Below, one piece after another: positions 34,896 to 48,221 of a stretch of DNA of 64,000 bases. This DNA is from Nymphaea colorata. Its lineage: Eukaryota > Streptophyta > Magnoliopsida > Nymphaeales > Nymphaeaceae. Made by a program: the position numbers and the translations under genes. The notes under the pieces were generated by a model. It did no database searches. It was not told where the DNA came from and worked only from the letters and a program-made list of their open reading frames with translations. Numbering within the stretch: position 1 is the first letter of the stretch; the number at the start of each line of letters is the position of its first letter. The stretch is taken from contig NC_045145.1 of assembly GCF_008831285.2 (NCBI RefSeq), forward strand, positions 20,520,802 through 20,584,801. The letters run 5' to 3'.

Positions 34896-37800
34896 ACTAG
34901 GGGCACTGTCCATGAAATGGTAAAGTGAAAAACAAAGCAAACATGAAGAAATCAACATAAATCTTACTATGATCATGTTAATTTAACTATAGTAGTAAAA
35001 GAAACAACTCTGTTGGAAAAAAAAAAGTAGTTGAATCTTTTATACGTGTAAGTTTTATACAAAGATAAACCTAGAAAATGTCCAGATAACAGGCAATGGC
35101 ATCCAAGTCCAAACAAGCGTGATGGAGGATGGCGTCCTACTTTTGTTAATCGAAACATCTACAGCAGAAGCAATAGAGTTACAACATTCCAACATGTAGC
35201 TACAGAGAAGCAGAGCACGAGGCAACATCAATGGCCTCGCCGCTTTATAAATGTGAATCATTAGATCGTATGGTAGAACTCATCAATGGCCTCCGACCTC
35301 TCGGTGGGCGCTCTCCCCATCACAGGTAGAGAAAAGGAAAAGAGTATGAGAGGAATATATGGAGCCATTTGGCAATGAGAATAGTCGATTAATATTCTAT
35401 GAATTTGCCCTAAAGACTTGGTAGATTCATGGAATGGTATATATATACCACAGTATCGAATAAGATTCATAGATCACTAACAAGTTATTATTGTTCACAT
35501 CTCCTAAAGATTTGAAAGGAAAAAATGAGAATGCAACTTTATAAAAGGGCACCTCCTGTTCTTTCTTAGTGGGCACTGCAGCAGTTGAGTTCCTTTAAGT
35601 CGGGTTTAAGGTGTCAAGTTGTGTGCAGAATGGTGCATGCAACATATATGCATCTACAAAAAGAAGGGGCTTTGGGGTCTTTTGGAGTTTTGTAAGAAAA
35701 ATATTTGTTGAACTTTTAACTTTTCCATTATTTTTGTTGTCCTTGTAGAATGAAAATTTTAGTCATAGTTTTCTCTTGTGTTTGATAGCATGAAATTTTA
35801 ATTTTAAAATTAAAATTAACATGTTTAATAAAACAAGAAGTAAAATTCTGGAATTGATGAATTAAAATCATTAGGACATATGTCTTAAACAAATGAAAAA
35901 TGTCTAAAGTCTTGAAATCATAATTCCACCTAGAACCATAATTCTGGAATTTTGTTTCAAGAATGAACCTATAGTTGTGAAATCAAAATTGTCTGTTTGA
36001 CAATGCAATTCTCATTTCATCAAATAATGAGAATTTTAATTTTAGAATTCCATAATTCTGCTTTCATCAAACACCCCTTAAAAAAAGTCATAGCTGTATA
36101 AACAAGGTAGAACACAGAAAACATGGATCTTTAATATAACGATAAATAGAAAAAACATTTTATTTATGTAGTGATGGATGTCTTCTAAGATCTACAAATC
36201 TAGGGTGAGTATGAAAACGGCATAGCCAAACGCCCATCCATCCCTCCTGTCTCAATCAGGGGTGGAGGGAGGTGGGTCGCTGCGAAGGGTAGCCTACTCT
36301 TTGGGGCGTTAATTTAGTATTTGGTTAATTAAAAATTTGTTAACTATATATTCAATGTTTTGTACTTCTCAGCTTCTGATTTTAATTTTTTTTTTTTTTT
36401 TTTGGTCTCTCAAAGTCACAGTTAGTGTACAAAAAATCGCTCAGTTAGGGCGAAGGGTGACAGCCGGCCACCAGCCGCCGGCGGAAGGGGTGCACCAGCG
36501 CCCTTTGGCAGCTGAGCTAAGGAAAGACCAAGGGATACTCCCAAACTTTTACCAAGGTGAGAGAAGGTCCTTCCCCTACTCTTCCGTATTTAGGCTTGAG
36601 GCCCCTCCCCCAGCCACGCAGAGAGGAAGGCGGTAGCCCCACGCCGATCGACTGTATCTAGCGAATCCATTATCACGTTCCAAAAGACACAAGTCATGGA
36701 GGTCACGTTGAAGGCTGGTCATGCAGAGCGCCTCAGGGTGCGACTGAAATAGTAATGGTGGACGCATAACTCATAATATCGTACAGAGGGGCAAAACAGC
36801 ACTATCTTCGATTCTTCAGACTCTGCATTAAACGACCACCGTCCTGTAAAGAGACGAGACGTCTCAGAAGAAAGAGAGGGAGAAGCCAGAGAGAGAGAGA
36901 GACGTCTGGTGCTCTCCTTCCTGTCAAATGACCTCAAAACACGCACTTAATGCAGGAGAGGGGGAACATGAAACCGAGCGCCATTACAGTCTCTCCCTTT
37001 CTCATTTATTACGGCGCCACTGACTCCGTCGTCACGTCCATTCACTATCATTTTTCCTCCTTCACGATCCTCAAAGAAACCAAAAGAGATTCAATCCAAG
37101 GAGGTTTCATTCCTCAATCATGGAGTGCGACTTGGTTCCTCGCTTCCTCCCGCTCCCTCCCTCCACGCAGTCACAATATGGTGTTCTGCCACCACTTATC
37201 CTCTGCAGACTCCGCCACCTCGACCGAGGCCTTAAAACGGACCAAAACTACTCGTTAACAAGCTTTTGATTCTTAATCTTCCTTGTTTTGTTCCTGCTTA
37301 GGGCCCAAATGACTGGAAGGCTCCATCAAGTTTCTGCCTTCCGAATTGTGGGTCATATCGAGATTACCTGTCAATTTGAGCTTACGGTATAGAAATAAGT
37401 GCTCCTAAAAATTAAACAGGTGACACTCTTTCTACGTACTCACCTTCTAAAGTCTGGGGAAATAGAATTCATGAGAATTAATGTGCCACTCTTTCTACAC
37501 GCTCACCTTTTTAAGGTCTAGGAAAATAATAATAACTCATAAGAATTAAACAGGTGACACCCCTACCTGCTTGCACGAGCAGCTCCTCCTTCTACACGAT
37601 TGTCTGCTCAACCAACTAGGTTATACACTCATTGAGGCAAATTTTTCTTGTTTCTCTTTAGGAGAATACTTTTTGCGTGTTTTAGTTTCAAATCCACGAC
37701 AACCATCTTGTGGAATAGTCTGAAAACTGACTGCATAATCATATACATAAACTTCATTCCTTGAATCGAAGCCTACCCGACTGGATATGCGCAGATAGAA

Positions 37801-38280
37801 ATTTGCCAGCTGAGGCACTTCCCAAATCTGAAGCTCTGCAATCAATTTTGTCAGGTCGCAATTCGCATTAAGAAGTTGAAAAGAACAGTGTTCAAAATCT
37901 TGGAATATATGTGATGGCTAGGACGATTCTTTTGAAGTTCTTAATACAAAGTTTTGTTTGGCATTTAAGCCGATCGCAATTCGCAAGCAAGTTGAATTCT
38001 ATCAAAACTAGGCGCACAGGTCAGATACTTGCAGATCACAAGCTTTACTGCATTCGGTTTACTGAACCTCTGTAAAAGGCCACATTCCATTTTAAAGAAC
38101 CATTTTAACAAATTAACATTTGCCCTTCATCATCTATACAATCACATCCAGAAATACAAGATCCACACTGAATCTAAATCATAAAGAAGGACTAAAGAGA
38201 GAAGATAGCAACAAAATAGAGAAAAAGCAGTTTGGGTGAGAAGCCCATTAGTGAAGGCAGTGTCAAAACTCTAAATCTAG
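34146..38280. other. intergenic DNA with microsatellite, no gene recognised
   Basis: A 39-base (AT)n run followed by (GA)n lies at 34835-34893. A GC-rich patch at about 36450-36660 has no recognisable frame. A diverged 63-base tandem repeat lies at about 37424-37550. 35.67-36.08 kb has AAATTTTAATTTTAAAATT palindromes and TE-like character but no clean ends. Confidence 0.4.
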
Positions 38281-38362
38281 CCTGTTTCTTATCCTGCAAC
38301 CCCATCTTTCTCATACAGTACTTGCTTTTCTATGTATTGGGGACTTGAAAAAAAGGGTCGAG

Positions 38363-39773
38363 TTAGCAAGCTGCTGACTGCCTGGACGGGAAAATGGAGG
38401 GCTTGGCGAAGCTCAAGGGCGGTGCGGTCTTCTCCATGGCGCTGCTGCTGACGCGCTCGCAGCAGGGGCACATAGTGAGCGTGGCAGCAGGCAGAGGCTC
38501 GCAGGTGTGTGGGGAGATGACCGTGGGAGGAGCGACTCGGAGTGCCCTGAGCTCCTCCACCTCTCTCTGCAGCCGTCTGTTCTCCTCTGTAAGAGAGCCG
38601 AAGCAGCGCTTCAAATACTCGCACTCCATCTCTGTCTGCTTCAACTTAGTCCTATACACAGAAGCCACCCACATAACAGAGCAACAGATCCACATCAGAA
38701 AAATAGATAATACCAAACATGAGATAATGGAAGAAACAGTGCCATCGTTCAGCCTTCACTCTCAAAATCAGAGTCTCGGTTTATGGCTTAAAATCTGTAA
38801 AGTTATAATCGTAGACCCTTCATTCTAAATGCAACTATACATAAATAGACGAAAATCTACGAACGTAGTCTCTTTTGTTTTCGAATCCTTATGGAATCTT
38901 GTTTATGCATTAGAAAAACATGATACTGGTTCTGATTTTTCTTTTTCTTCTTCACATGAAGATACGGCTCAGTTTGAAAAACAGAAATTAAAACACATAC
39001 TTTCAGATGAAGGATTTGGAAAGGACAGAGTAGCGAACACAGTAAGAACAATAAATCAGAAAAAGCACCTCGCTCGGCGGTTTTGGAACCACACTTCGAC
39101 TTGGCGTGACCTGAGATTCAACTTCTGGGCCAGGGCTTCCTTCTGCTTCTGTTTCAGTAAACAAAAGCAAATCCGTTTCAGAAAGAAGGCATAGTGCTAC
39201 ACTGCACATTATTGAAGAAGGAAAGGAACAAACAGAAAATGGAAGAAGCATTAAGGCTGTCGTGACGAAGGCTTACAGGATTAAGAGTTTGGTTCTCCCT
39301 GAAACTCGCTTCGAGCAAGCGCGATTGCTCCTTTGTGAGACGAAGCTTCTTCCTTGGTGCGCATCCTTCTTCATCATCCTCCACACTGCCTGTCGGTCCA
39401 TCTTCTTCCATCTCAGTGGGCAGGCGGTTCATGTCAAAATCCCTCATCCCCAGGCCATTATCTAGCTCCAACAAAAGGAGAATACAGATCAGAGAAAGAA
39501 ACAAAGAACAAACGAACAAAGGACACGGCAAAAAGTCAAAAGAGGAAAAAAACATGAACCTTCACTTAAAGAATGTTTAAAGAAGAATAAAAATAGCTAA
39601 ACGACACAATTTCAAAAGAAAAATCCCACAGAGAGACAGGGGGGTAATGAAAAGCGACGAAAAGGAAAAGTAAGGGAGAAGGTAGATCTACCTGAATTAG
39701 GATTCGAGCTCAAACTGACAACTGCCATGGTTAAGTCCAAGGAAGAAGGAGCAGCAAAGGCAGAACCCGACAT
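38363..39773 (-). CDS. HB17: HD-Zip class II transcription factor, ATHB-17/18 clade, complete, four exons, 211 aa
   Basis: This is a nuclear DNA-binding homeodomain-leucine zipper protein. Exons (minus strand) are 39773-39692, 39461-39277, 39148-39069 and 38651-38363. They sum to 636 bases and close at TAA. The N-terminus has SLDLTMAV (an LxL, EAR-like stretch) and DMNRLP. The homeodomain begins at [15 protein letters not shown] in exon 2 and ends with [11 protein letters not shown] in exon 3; the intron after TLNP splits it. The zipper [19 protein letters not shown] then [16 protein letters not shown] is in exon 4, followed by [10 protein letters not shown], the class II CPxCE redox motif. 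The N-terminal DLT and DMNRLP motifs and [16 protein letters not shown] place it near ATHB-17/-18, known in Arabidopsis as ABA- and stress-responsive. An in-frame stop precedes the ATG, supporting this start. Class assignment is firm; orthology is inferred. Confidence 0.93.
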
Positions 39774-41810
39774 GCTTTTCCTTTCTTACTGTCTCCTAAA
39801 CACGAGATATCTCCCTTCACCACGAGAAGATGAAGACAGAAGAAGACGAGGGAGGAGAAGAAGAAGAAGAAGAATTTTGACTTAGAGAACAGACGCCCAA
39901 AGCAGAGCAGAGTTAAAAGAAGCCTTTTGCAAGGAAAGTGAAAAGAAGAGAGTCCCCAATTGAAAGAGGAAAGACTAACAGGACAAGACAAGAGAGTAGG
40001 AGTACACTATTATGAGAGAGGGCTGGATGGAGGATAGACAGAAAGAAATAGGGAATTGGTGAGTGACAGAAACTAGGTGAGGAAAAGAAAAAGAGAAGAA
40101 AGGAGAGCGGGAGAGAGAGAGAAAGTGGAGATGGTACAGTTTCCCAGGAAATGAATGTCTCTCATGACACCATAAACAAATGGGCCTTGGCCTTTTTGAT
40201 GAAACAAAGCATAAACAATCTATAAATATGTCAAAGACAGTAAGCTTTTGAATGCAATGCCCGACAAAGAGAGGCGTGGGTGGTGTCTTTCATCCGCTCC
40301 TAGAACCGCCCCTCTCTGCTTTACTGTAGGGCAGGGGAGCATTCTCCGGCAGGCTTCCCGATCGGGGAATCCTCCCGTCGGCTTGTCGGCTTCCAGGTTG
40401 ACCGCTGTAATGATTGGGACCGAGACCAAACCCCACACCTACAAGAAAAAACGAGCACCTTGCTCCCCCTTTCATCTCTTTCCCTTGTTTACTTGAAATT
40501 TGCTACTCATGAACCATGTGGGGAGGACGATAAAATATGCCTTTCTATGCTCTTACAAGTTTCGACTTTCCGGTTTCCTCACGACAATATAAAAATGTTG
40601 TTAATAATTCTCCATGTCAGGAACAACCAGAATTTGTTTTCCAGTACAAATCACCATATGACGTTTCAGCTTTTCTTTTCTTTAACACAGAATCTTTCTC
40701 CCCTTCCCCTCCTAGTCTTGTACATATGTACACACACGGCTTATACTGACTGTGGGGAAGATGGTACAGCCATTATTTTCATAAAAATGGGACCGTAAAA
40801 TACTGCGTTTGGACTTCTGGCCTAGATGATTTATTTGTTGTTTTCAAAAATTTGAAGTGGGTGTTTGTTGGTTCTACTTAAAAGAGTTATAAACTTCCTC
40901 CGGCCCCTTTTTCGTGTACCCAATTCGATTTCAATGTCCCACCTACGCCCACTTTTCGTTGAGAAAGTTTGCCAATGTGCAGCTGAATTTTGGCCTTGAC
41001 AACACACTACAAATCCTAAAGAGTTATTAGATGGCATGCTTGATTCTGATGAAACAAATCTATTAGCAGTTTGTCACTTTGTTTAACCTCAAAAGCGACA
41101 CTTAAAAGGGGGAAAAGGAAAAACTTTTGGCACTTAGAGCGTCTAACTTGATGTGTTTGGGACACATGGGACCAGGGACTGAGGCAGGTGTCAACACTTT
41201 GTAGGCAATTGTTTATACAAACCAGCATACAAATGCTTATTTTCATACTTATAGTTGAGGATAACTTTTTTTGTTTACATATTGACGTCTCTTGAAGATT
41301 TTAAATTTTATAACTAATATCCCTTAACCAAAATTTTTTGTCCCGCCATAGCAAGAAAGTTAATGGTCGCAAGACAACTGACCAGTTAGCTAAATTAAGC
41401 ATAATGTTGTTGATGACATACCAATTTGCTGTTAAATAAATAGACCCCTTTGCCAAAAAAGCAAGGGCGTAAGCACTCGCCGGAAACGGCCGGAATTATG
41501 ATTGAATTAGCCGATTAGATGATCAGTTCGTTGTCATTACTCATTCAATGGTCGATAAGCAGTAACATGAGAGAAAAAGGCGTGAAAATGACCTTTCAAG
41601 GGACCCGTGTCCCGTCTTGCCTCCCTAAAAATTCATATGTTCACGCGAGTACGGTAGTGTATCAGTAATCCTTTTGCCGTCTTCATCCAATGAAATCTTT
41701 CTTTTTAGTTTAAAGCAATCAAAATGGGATCGTTTGTGTTTATTCCCACTCTTTTAGAAAATTTATAAAATCCTGATGTTCTTTTTTTTTTTAAAGGTAA
41801 CTTTGTATGT
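39774..41810. other. HD-Zip 5' flank and intergenic DNA
   Basis: The first 360 bases upstream of the HD-Zip start are purine-rich on this strand (GAAGAAGAAGAAG near 39860, GAGAGAGAGA near 40112). That is a CT-rich leader or promoter on the coding strand. A GC-richer patch at 40250-40440 has overlapping frames on both strands, none recognised. No other gene is seen. Confidence 0.4.
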
Positions 41811-41818
41811 AGCATTTA

Positions 41819-41960
41819 TAAACTATAAATTAACCGAATATATTTACCTTCCTTAAATGGTTCACTAAATTTTTAAAATTTTAACATATAAACTATAAAT
41901 TAACCGAACATATAGACCTTCCCTAAATGGTTCACTAAGTCTTTAAAATTTTAACACATT
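41819..41960. repeat. 70-bp tandem duplication
   Basis: AAACTATAAATTAACCGAA occurs at about 41820 and 41890. Each copy is followed by CCTTCC(T/C)TAAATGGTTCACTAA and TTTAAAATTTTAACA. Confidence 0.85.
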
Positions 41961-42417
41961 TTATGTGTTTGCTCATTTTTTTAGCAACAGGTGCATATTT
42001 TGGAACAAGTGGTTTGGAAAATAATATATTATATATTTCCACAAATTTGAAATTGGTAGTCGTTTATGGCCCTAATTTTTGTATTTCTCGAGCACCAACA
42101 ATTGTGACACTAGACGCTGTGCATTATGTTTTTGTCTAAGTACATGCGAATCCATAATCACACTTTTATAATGCACGATATCCATGAAGGAAAAATCAAA
42201 GTTTATGTAATTGTTATCTACCGGTTCAACTAGGCAGCTGCCATTGCCGTATAAATATCAATTAAGATTTAAAACATGTAATTGTTATCTACCGGTTTTT
42301 CTAATATCTTGATGTTATCAGTCTTTGATATACTGAAACCTTGAATCTTTTTTGCATTATCTAAAATTTTTTAACATAGTTTCTGTGTGCGAACAGGGTG
42401 AGGGGATTTGTGCTTGA

Positions 42418-42530
42418 AGTGTTTGGGTGTCATCAAAACTGAGTTTTAAAAAACCTAATTTTATAAAAGAGAGTGAACTGATCCTTTTTAGGTTATTCCT
42501 GGTTTTAGATAGATGTACTATCCAAACAGA
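42418..42530. mobile_element. short MITE-like element, TTTGGGTGTCATC tip
   Basis: It opens GTGTTTGGGTGTCATCAAAA and closes with CTATCCAAACAG, an imperfect inverted pair. GAGTTTTAAAAAACCTAATTTTATAAAA inside resembles the interior of the PIN intron 4 insertion. Confidence 0.4.
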
Positions 42531-45028
42531 AAAGAAAATTTTTAAAACTTATTAAGAAATTGACTTTCATAAAATCTAGTTTGTACAAAAAATGGAGTTA
42601 AGAGGAGGGTGAAACGCCGGACAAAAGGGTGAAAACTGCAGCTCCGGCCGAGCAAGAAACAGTCACCTTCCTCGCCCATAACAAGGTTCATTGGTGAAAC
42701 CATGATGATAACCATATTGCCATCTTCTTTTCTTATACTTTTTTTTTGTATATCTATATTCTTATATGCCAAAGTTGCTGACATTTCCGGATATCTTCCC
42801 AAGAAAACACATCTTGCCAAATCATTGCAAGATTTTCGGTCGCCGGAAAAAAAGAAAAAAGTCCCGCCTTTCTGGAATCCCAAGCAATGCCAAAGGACAC
42901 CACTTTTAAGACGAGAAAGGAAATCCAGTTGGTGGCATTGATTAAGGGCAATGATTTTTTGGGGAGAGAGAGAGAAAGGGAGGGAGCATTAAGTAGCAGC
43001 AGCAGCTTTGTGAGTCGTGAGACTCCACTTGATTGCCCATGTCAACCACTTTGCAGACCTTTTCTTTGAGAAAGTGGAAATCAGTAAATGTAGGGACAAA
43101 TTGATGGCGGCTTCTAGTCACTCTCCCCCAAAAGGAGAAGCATTCCTGTATAGACCCCCACTCTTTCTGCAACAACCAGTTTCCTGAGACGATCAAGAAG
43201 ACGACTCCCACTCCCCCCGTTTTCCTTGTTTCATGCCCATTTCCACCGCCGCTCCCTCCTGTCTCCCCATTCCGTCGATCCAAAACTCATCCCTGCAGTT
43301 CATTTCATTTAAATCGCACTTCATGAACAGATTCATCAATGCCCACTTCATGGGAATCCATTTGATCTTAACTAATCGATTATTTTACTGTTTTGTTCTT
43401 TCATTTTCTTTTAATTTTCCTTTTCTTCAATCTAAACAGCTATTATGTATATTTGAGCATATACCAACTTGGGCTACGGCACGATCTACAGATTTCCTTG
43501 ATTTGAACACTAATTTTTTACCTAAATAAAGCTGCGGAAGCATTAGTGCCACCACCAAGTTGCAGAGGATGTGAGCTCTCTGTACAGTCGTAAGCATGTA
43601 CAACTGATTTAAAGGTGAAAATACTAATTATAGAGTTTGACCGCCCTGAGATCTCGATTTACCTGCGATCTCCCACATACAAATAAAGAAAAGGATGAGA
43701 CAAATGAAGTCCTCGCTTTCCTTTTTCTTGACTGTGGAACATGTCAGTCAGTGATGCATGCAGAACTCATTAAGACGCGCTTTCATTATGTAATCGACCA
43801 AACGGGGCGAGGACTCGTTGCTGCATGCGCTCCTAACAGAGATTCTCATTATTCATTCTCCCGGATTTGAGATCCCATGCTACAATAGATTAGGGATCTT
43901 AAAACCCATTCAATCTGTCCTCATGTGATTATAAAATATCAGGTCTGCAGTTGCTGAATATTTTTTATAGATTCGGAAGATCGCAAGCTGATCTAAGATC
44001 TTTTTTATGTAGAGGACCTAGCATAAACAAACATCAGATTTTACCACCATACGAAACGGTTCTTACCACCTCAGATTATAGGTAGCATGGAAGAGTGGTC
44101 TGATCTTAGATCTGCGGATCTTAGATTCTTAATTATTTTAATTCATCTTGGATCTCATATCCAAGGCTATCAAACCCCGTACTTGTTTCAACAATAAATT
44201 TCATTCTATATGGATTTAAAATCAAATTGAAGGTTACCAAACATAGTCTAAGTGCATTCCCAAGCCCAGCAATACTACAGTGGCGTGATAAAGCGTGCCA
44301 TCTGATTTGGAGGGTGGGGGGTCCCAAGTGGACTCCATTATGAACAGTGGGGCCCATGTGTGCCCTCCTCAGAGGACCAGACACTGTCATTTTGCACCTT
44401 TCCCTGAGGAAGTGGGTGGGCCACCACTCGTGTTGTAGCACCAGCAAGCATCTCGGCCCCACCACTTTCCCCGTCTAGTGCCGAGAGGGCACTGCAATCT
44501 CACAAGATCCGACCGTCTCTCTGAAACTTCAGAGTGAACTGAAGATCTCGATATTCCTTTTTATATTTTCTAACTTTGTACTTGGATCTTGATTTTAGTG
44601 TAAGGTCCAAATGTATATTCAAAGGGAAATGGATATGGATTTATGGAGTTATTCTAGTGCCTGTATCGTGATCCTTTTGTCTTTGCGAGTCTTTTCGCTT
44701 GCGCACTTGAGAGCCTAAACTTAGGTGTGATCTGTCTTGTGCGCTTTCTGAAATGTTTGTTGAACGTTTTGCTCTCACACACATCAAACAAGCGTTTGAA
44801 TCTTGGATCCAAACCAAGTATGACTAAACAGAATTTGCCTAGGACTTGGAGGCAGAACCCAAGCAAAGTCGAGTCAATATTCTGAAATTGGATCGGCTCC
44901 GGCACCATCAAAGCTGGTTTTGATTCTCCGCATCCGTTTATGCAGACAATGTTTTCACTCGGCAGCCTTAAAGAGCTCTCTCTCTCTCTCCCTCTCCCTC
45001 TCCCTCTTCTCACAGTCCAATTGATTCA
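42531..45028. other. intergenic DNA, no gene recognised
   Basis: Frames of up to about 119 codons on the minus strand (for example 42542-42883 and 44654-45013) show no domain, no family resemblance and low-complexity stretches. I do not call them genes. Confidence 0.4.
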
Positions 45029-45080
45029 GTGGCGGACGAGCTGGTGTGGGCAATTGCCCACACCATTCCCTTAAAATTTA

Positions 45081-45083
<3 letters not shown>

Positions 45084-45169
<86 letters not shown>
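45084..45169. repeat. 86-base (AT)n microsatellite
   Basis: An uninterrupted AT run, the longest in the window. It lies between a GGCGGA-type tip (about 45032) and the truncated end of the outer copia element. Confidence 0.95.
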
Positions 45170-45172
<3 letters not shown>

Positions 45173-45199
45173 AAATTGCATTTCGTGATCATAGTGCCG

Positions 45200-46100
45200 T
45201 TAATATATGATATATCTAATGATGCGCTTAACCAACTGAAAATGACGAGCGGTTGGAGACTGCATAAGATGAAAAGCAAAATTAACGGCATAAGATATAT
45301 CTGGGCATGTTATCGTCAAGTAATGAAGTGCCCCAATGCGACTCCTATATAGAGTGACGTCTGAAAAATATTCTTCTTTATTTGCTAAAATTGATACAGT
45401 TGCCACCAGAGTAGCCATTTGTTTACAAGCAATCATTCAGCTCGGTGCAACATGTCCACAACATATCTATGCCGACTTAAAAAGAGACTAGATCTGGTCT
45501 TTTTAACTTGAAGACCAAGGAAAGAGTGCAGCTCGCCTAAGTCGTTCATATCAAAGGGCATTTTTCATATGTTGCTGAAATTCATATAGAAATGCTTGGC
45601 AACTGCCTGTGAGAATAATGTCATCATATAATAGAAGCAAAGTGGTTGTGCCAGAGCAAATGAGCAAAGCGATCATATCATGATCAGGGAGCCTCTTTAA
45701 GACCATATAAAGCTCCATTTAATTACCATGTAGTTGTTCAATAAATACTATCTTAGCAAGATAACCATTTAAGAAAGCTTTTTTAACATCTAATTATCAC
45801 AAAGGCCAGTGAAAAGCAAGAGCAACAGTAAGAACAAGTCTTATTGTGGTAGGCTTAATGACCGCGAATAAGTTTTAAGAAAATCAATATCCTCAACTTG
45901 ATTAAACCCTTGAGCAACAAGACATGCCTTCAGACATTCAACTTCACCGTCGCTTTTTAATTTTGTCTTGAAACCCACCGGCTGCCAATAACAAGCATAG
46001 AGGATTCTCGAGGAACTAAAGTCGAAGTGTCGTTTCTCTTGAGAGCTTGCATTTCATCCTCTATAGCTTGTCATCATCCTGGATGCATCATGGCAATTGA
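45200..46100 (-). pseudogene. copia reverse transcriptase fragment (element B)
   Basis: In shifting frames the minus strand shows an RT entry region (IEDEMQALKRNDTSTLVP, GSRWV), a YDDIILTGS block corresponding to the catalytic YVDD with one residue lost, a DLGELHSFLGLQVK block, and LYRSRIGALHYLTITCPDI..AVNF ahead of the connection domain. At least two frameshifts and several stops interrupt it. RNase H is absent. Confidence 0.8.
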
Positions 46101-46540
46101 AAAATGTTTTGGTTCTTGGGGAATATGGGTGGTAAAAAAAAAAGCTTTGGTTTAGTTTTATTTTTTTGAACGGAGAAGCAGTGATCATGGGATGGGTAGA
46201 AGATGGTTCTGTGGGCTGGAGGCTTGAAGCTGAAGGGTTCGCTTCTATAGGTTGAGGTTGGGTAGCTAAAGGACTTGGATCTGTAAGGGATTAACCGAGG
46301 TGTCACTTAGTGGATTTGGATCATCAGTATTGTGGATCCTATCAAGGTCATGAGGGTGAGGTGTAGACTCAATTGGGGCTGGTTGAAAGAGGTGGGTTGG
46401 TCTTATGAAAAAGTAACAAGATCATTAGCAGTGACATTTAGGTCGGCTGAATTAGAGGGCATACGGCAGGGATAAAATTGCTCATCAAAGACGACATGTC
46501 TTGAAATGTAAACTTCTTCACTTGCAGGATATAGGCAGTG

Positions 46541-47546
46541 TTACCCTTTGTGGTGGTGGCTGTAGCCAAGAAAGATGCACGGTAAAGATTTAGGTTCAAA
46601 CTTATGTTTGTTGTAGCTCTTCATGTATGGAGAACATCTGCATCCAAATAAACGAAAATACAAATAATCTGAAGGTTTTTCATAAAGACATTCAAATAGA
46701 CTAAGCTTGCCAATGGAAGGCGATGGCAGCGGGTTAATGAGCAAAACTGCTGGAGAAAAAGCCTCAACCCAGTAATACGTAGGGAGACGACTATGAAATA
46801 ATAAAGTTAGACTGTGCTCCATAATAGTTCTGTGGCGACGTTCTGCAACGCCATTTTGTTATGGTGTCTTCAAGCAAGCTTGGCAATGCCGGATTCCATT
46901 CTCTTTGAGATAAGAAATAAGATTGCCACTATTAAACTCTCCTCTTCATCAGTTTGAAACATTTTTAGTACCCTTTCCAAATTAATTGGTAGCCATCTTG
47001 TGCAATTCTAAAAATTTAGAAAAAAGTTCAGATTTATGCTTCTGAGGGTAAAGCCACCAATATCTTGTTTGCTGGTCAACAAAGGGAGCATGAAATCTAA
47101 ACTTTGGACAAGAAAGAATGGGTGCAGGGCCCCAAGATCACAATGTATTTTTTTAAGAGGCGCATAGGTTTCTTCAACCAATGGCAAAAAATGAAGGCGT
47201 GTAGCCTTTCCCAATTGCCACCTTTCACAAATAGAAAAGCTAGAAGACTAAGACGTCAAATTTATTTTTCTTTGTCTAGATGAGAACTCACGATCTTGCT
47301 GGAAAGATGTCTAAGGCGACTGTGCCACACGTCCAACGATGCCGAACTAAACCGTGCTAAAAGGAAAACTGTGTTAGGTAAGTTCTTCAAAGCATATAAT
47401 TCTCCCTTTCTAACTCCCTCGGCAATCACCTTTCCCGAGAGATTATCCTTAATAAAAAAAACAATCAGATGTAAATTTAAATATGTAAGGCATAGTTGAA
47501 GTGAGTTGACTAACAGATATGAGATTTTTCTTAACCTCAGGCACAA
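46541..47546 (-). pseudogene. copia GAG-pre-integrase and integrase fragment (element B)
   Basis: VWHSRLRHLSSKIV at the upstream end is the GAG-pre-integrase signature. MGKATRLHFLPL and APLKKIHCDLG follow at the start of the integrase core. Downstream, RLPTYYWVEAFSPAVLLINPLPS then LFGCRCSPYMKSYNKHKFEPKS and CIFLGYS form the integrase C-terminal part. The frame changes several times. Confidence 0.8.
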
Positions 47547-47752
47547 CTAAGACATTGTCAAGAGAGAATGGATGACGTCCTACATTAATTTCTGCTGAGC
47601 CAATATGAGATATTCAACTGATGCCTATTTCCTACCATAATAGTATCTCAACCATTATATTTAGTCAAACTTTTAAGATTACCTGGGTCATCAGTGACAT
47701 GGCTGGTAGCCCCAGTGTCCGGATACCAGTCCTCATCATTAGAATCAACAAC

Positions 47753-48221
47753 CTATAGACCAGCGAAGGCTTCCGGCAAGTCCTTGGGCAGATACAACTG
47801 ATCAAAACAGTGACAACATTTCATAGCAGTATGCTTATTAAGCCCTTCGATTGGACAAGGAGCACGGGATTGAGATTGAGAGTTGCTTTGAGAAGACTTT
47901 CCTGCATTATTGTTCGAACATGATTGAGATGCATGAGTAAATCCCCTTCCACGAGAGTTGAACCGGTTATTGTTCTTCATGTTGTTGCTGTACTGGCCTC
48001 TCTGTACTGGCCTCTCCGTTTATTGTTAGAGTTATTTGTTTGAGAAACTTGTTTAAGTGATAAAGGCTGAAGTATAAGTAATTCTGGATCCATGAAGAGT
48101 TCTCATGATCTCATGTCCTTCAATGAGAACAACAACATCCAAATAAGATAGAACGGGTGGCTTGAGAATGATGGTCTTAAAGTTCTCATATCCAGATCCA
48201 AAACCATTAACAATCCAAAAG
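47753..48221 (-). pseudogene. copia gag C-terminal part with zinc knuckle remnant (element B)
   Basis: The frame at 47980-47753 has a glycine/asparagine/serine-rich basic stretch and then CPIEGLNKHTAMKCCHCFDQ, a degenerate CCHC knuckle with the first or second cysteine lost. DLPEAFAGL follows, as in RE1/RE2-like gag. The upstream part (NGFGSGYENFKTIIL..VLIEGHEI) is split from its N-terminal half by element A. Confidence 0.75.

Noticed and set aside
38394-38828. 144-codon plus-strand frame over HD-Zip exon 4
   Set aside because: Antisense shadow of the zipper exon; no homology.
42542-42883. 113-codon minus-strand frame
   Set aside because: No family resemblance, and A/T homopolymers in the frame; not supported as a gene.
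45029-45352. Frames consisting largely of alternating Ile-Tyr
   Set aside because: Translation of the (AT)n microsatellite. The same applies to frames near 13.9, 34.8 and 53.9 kb.
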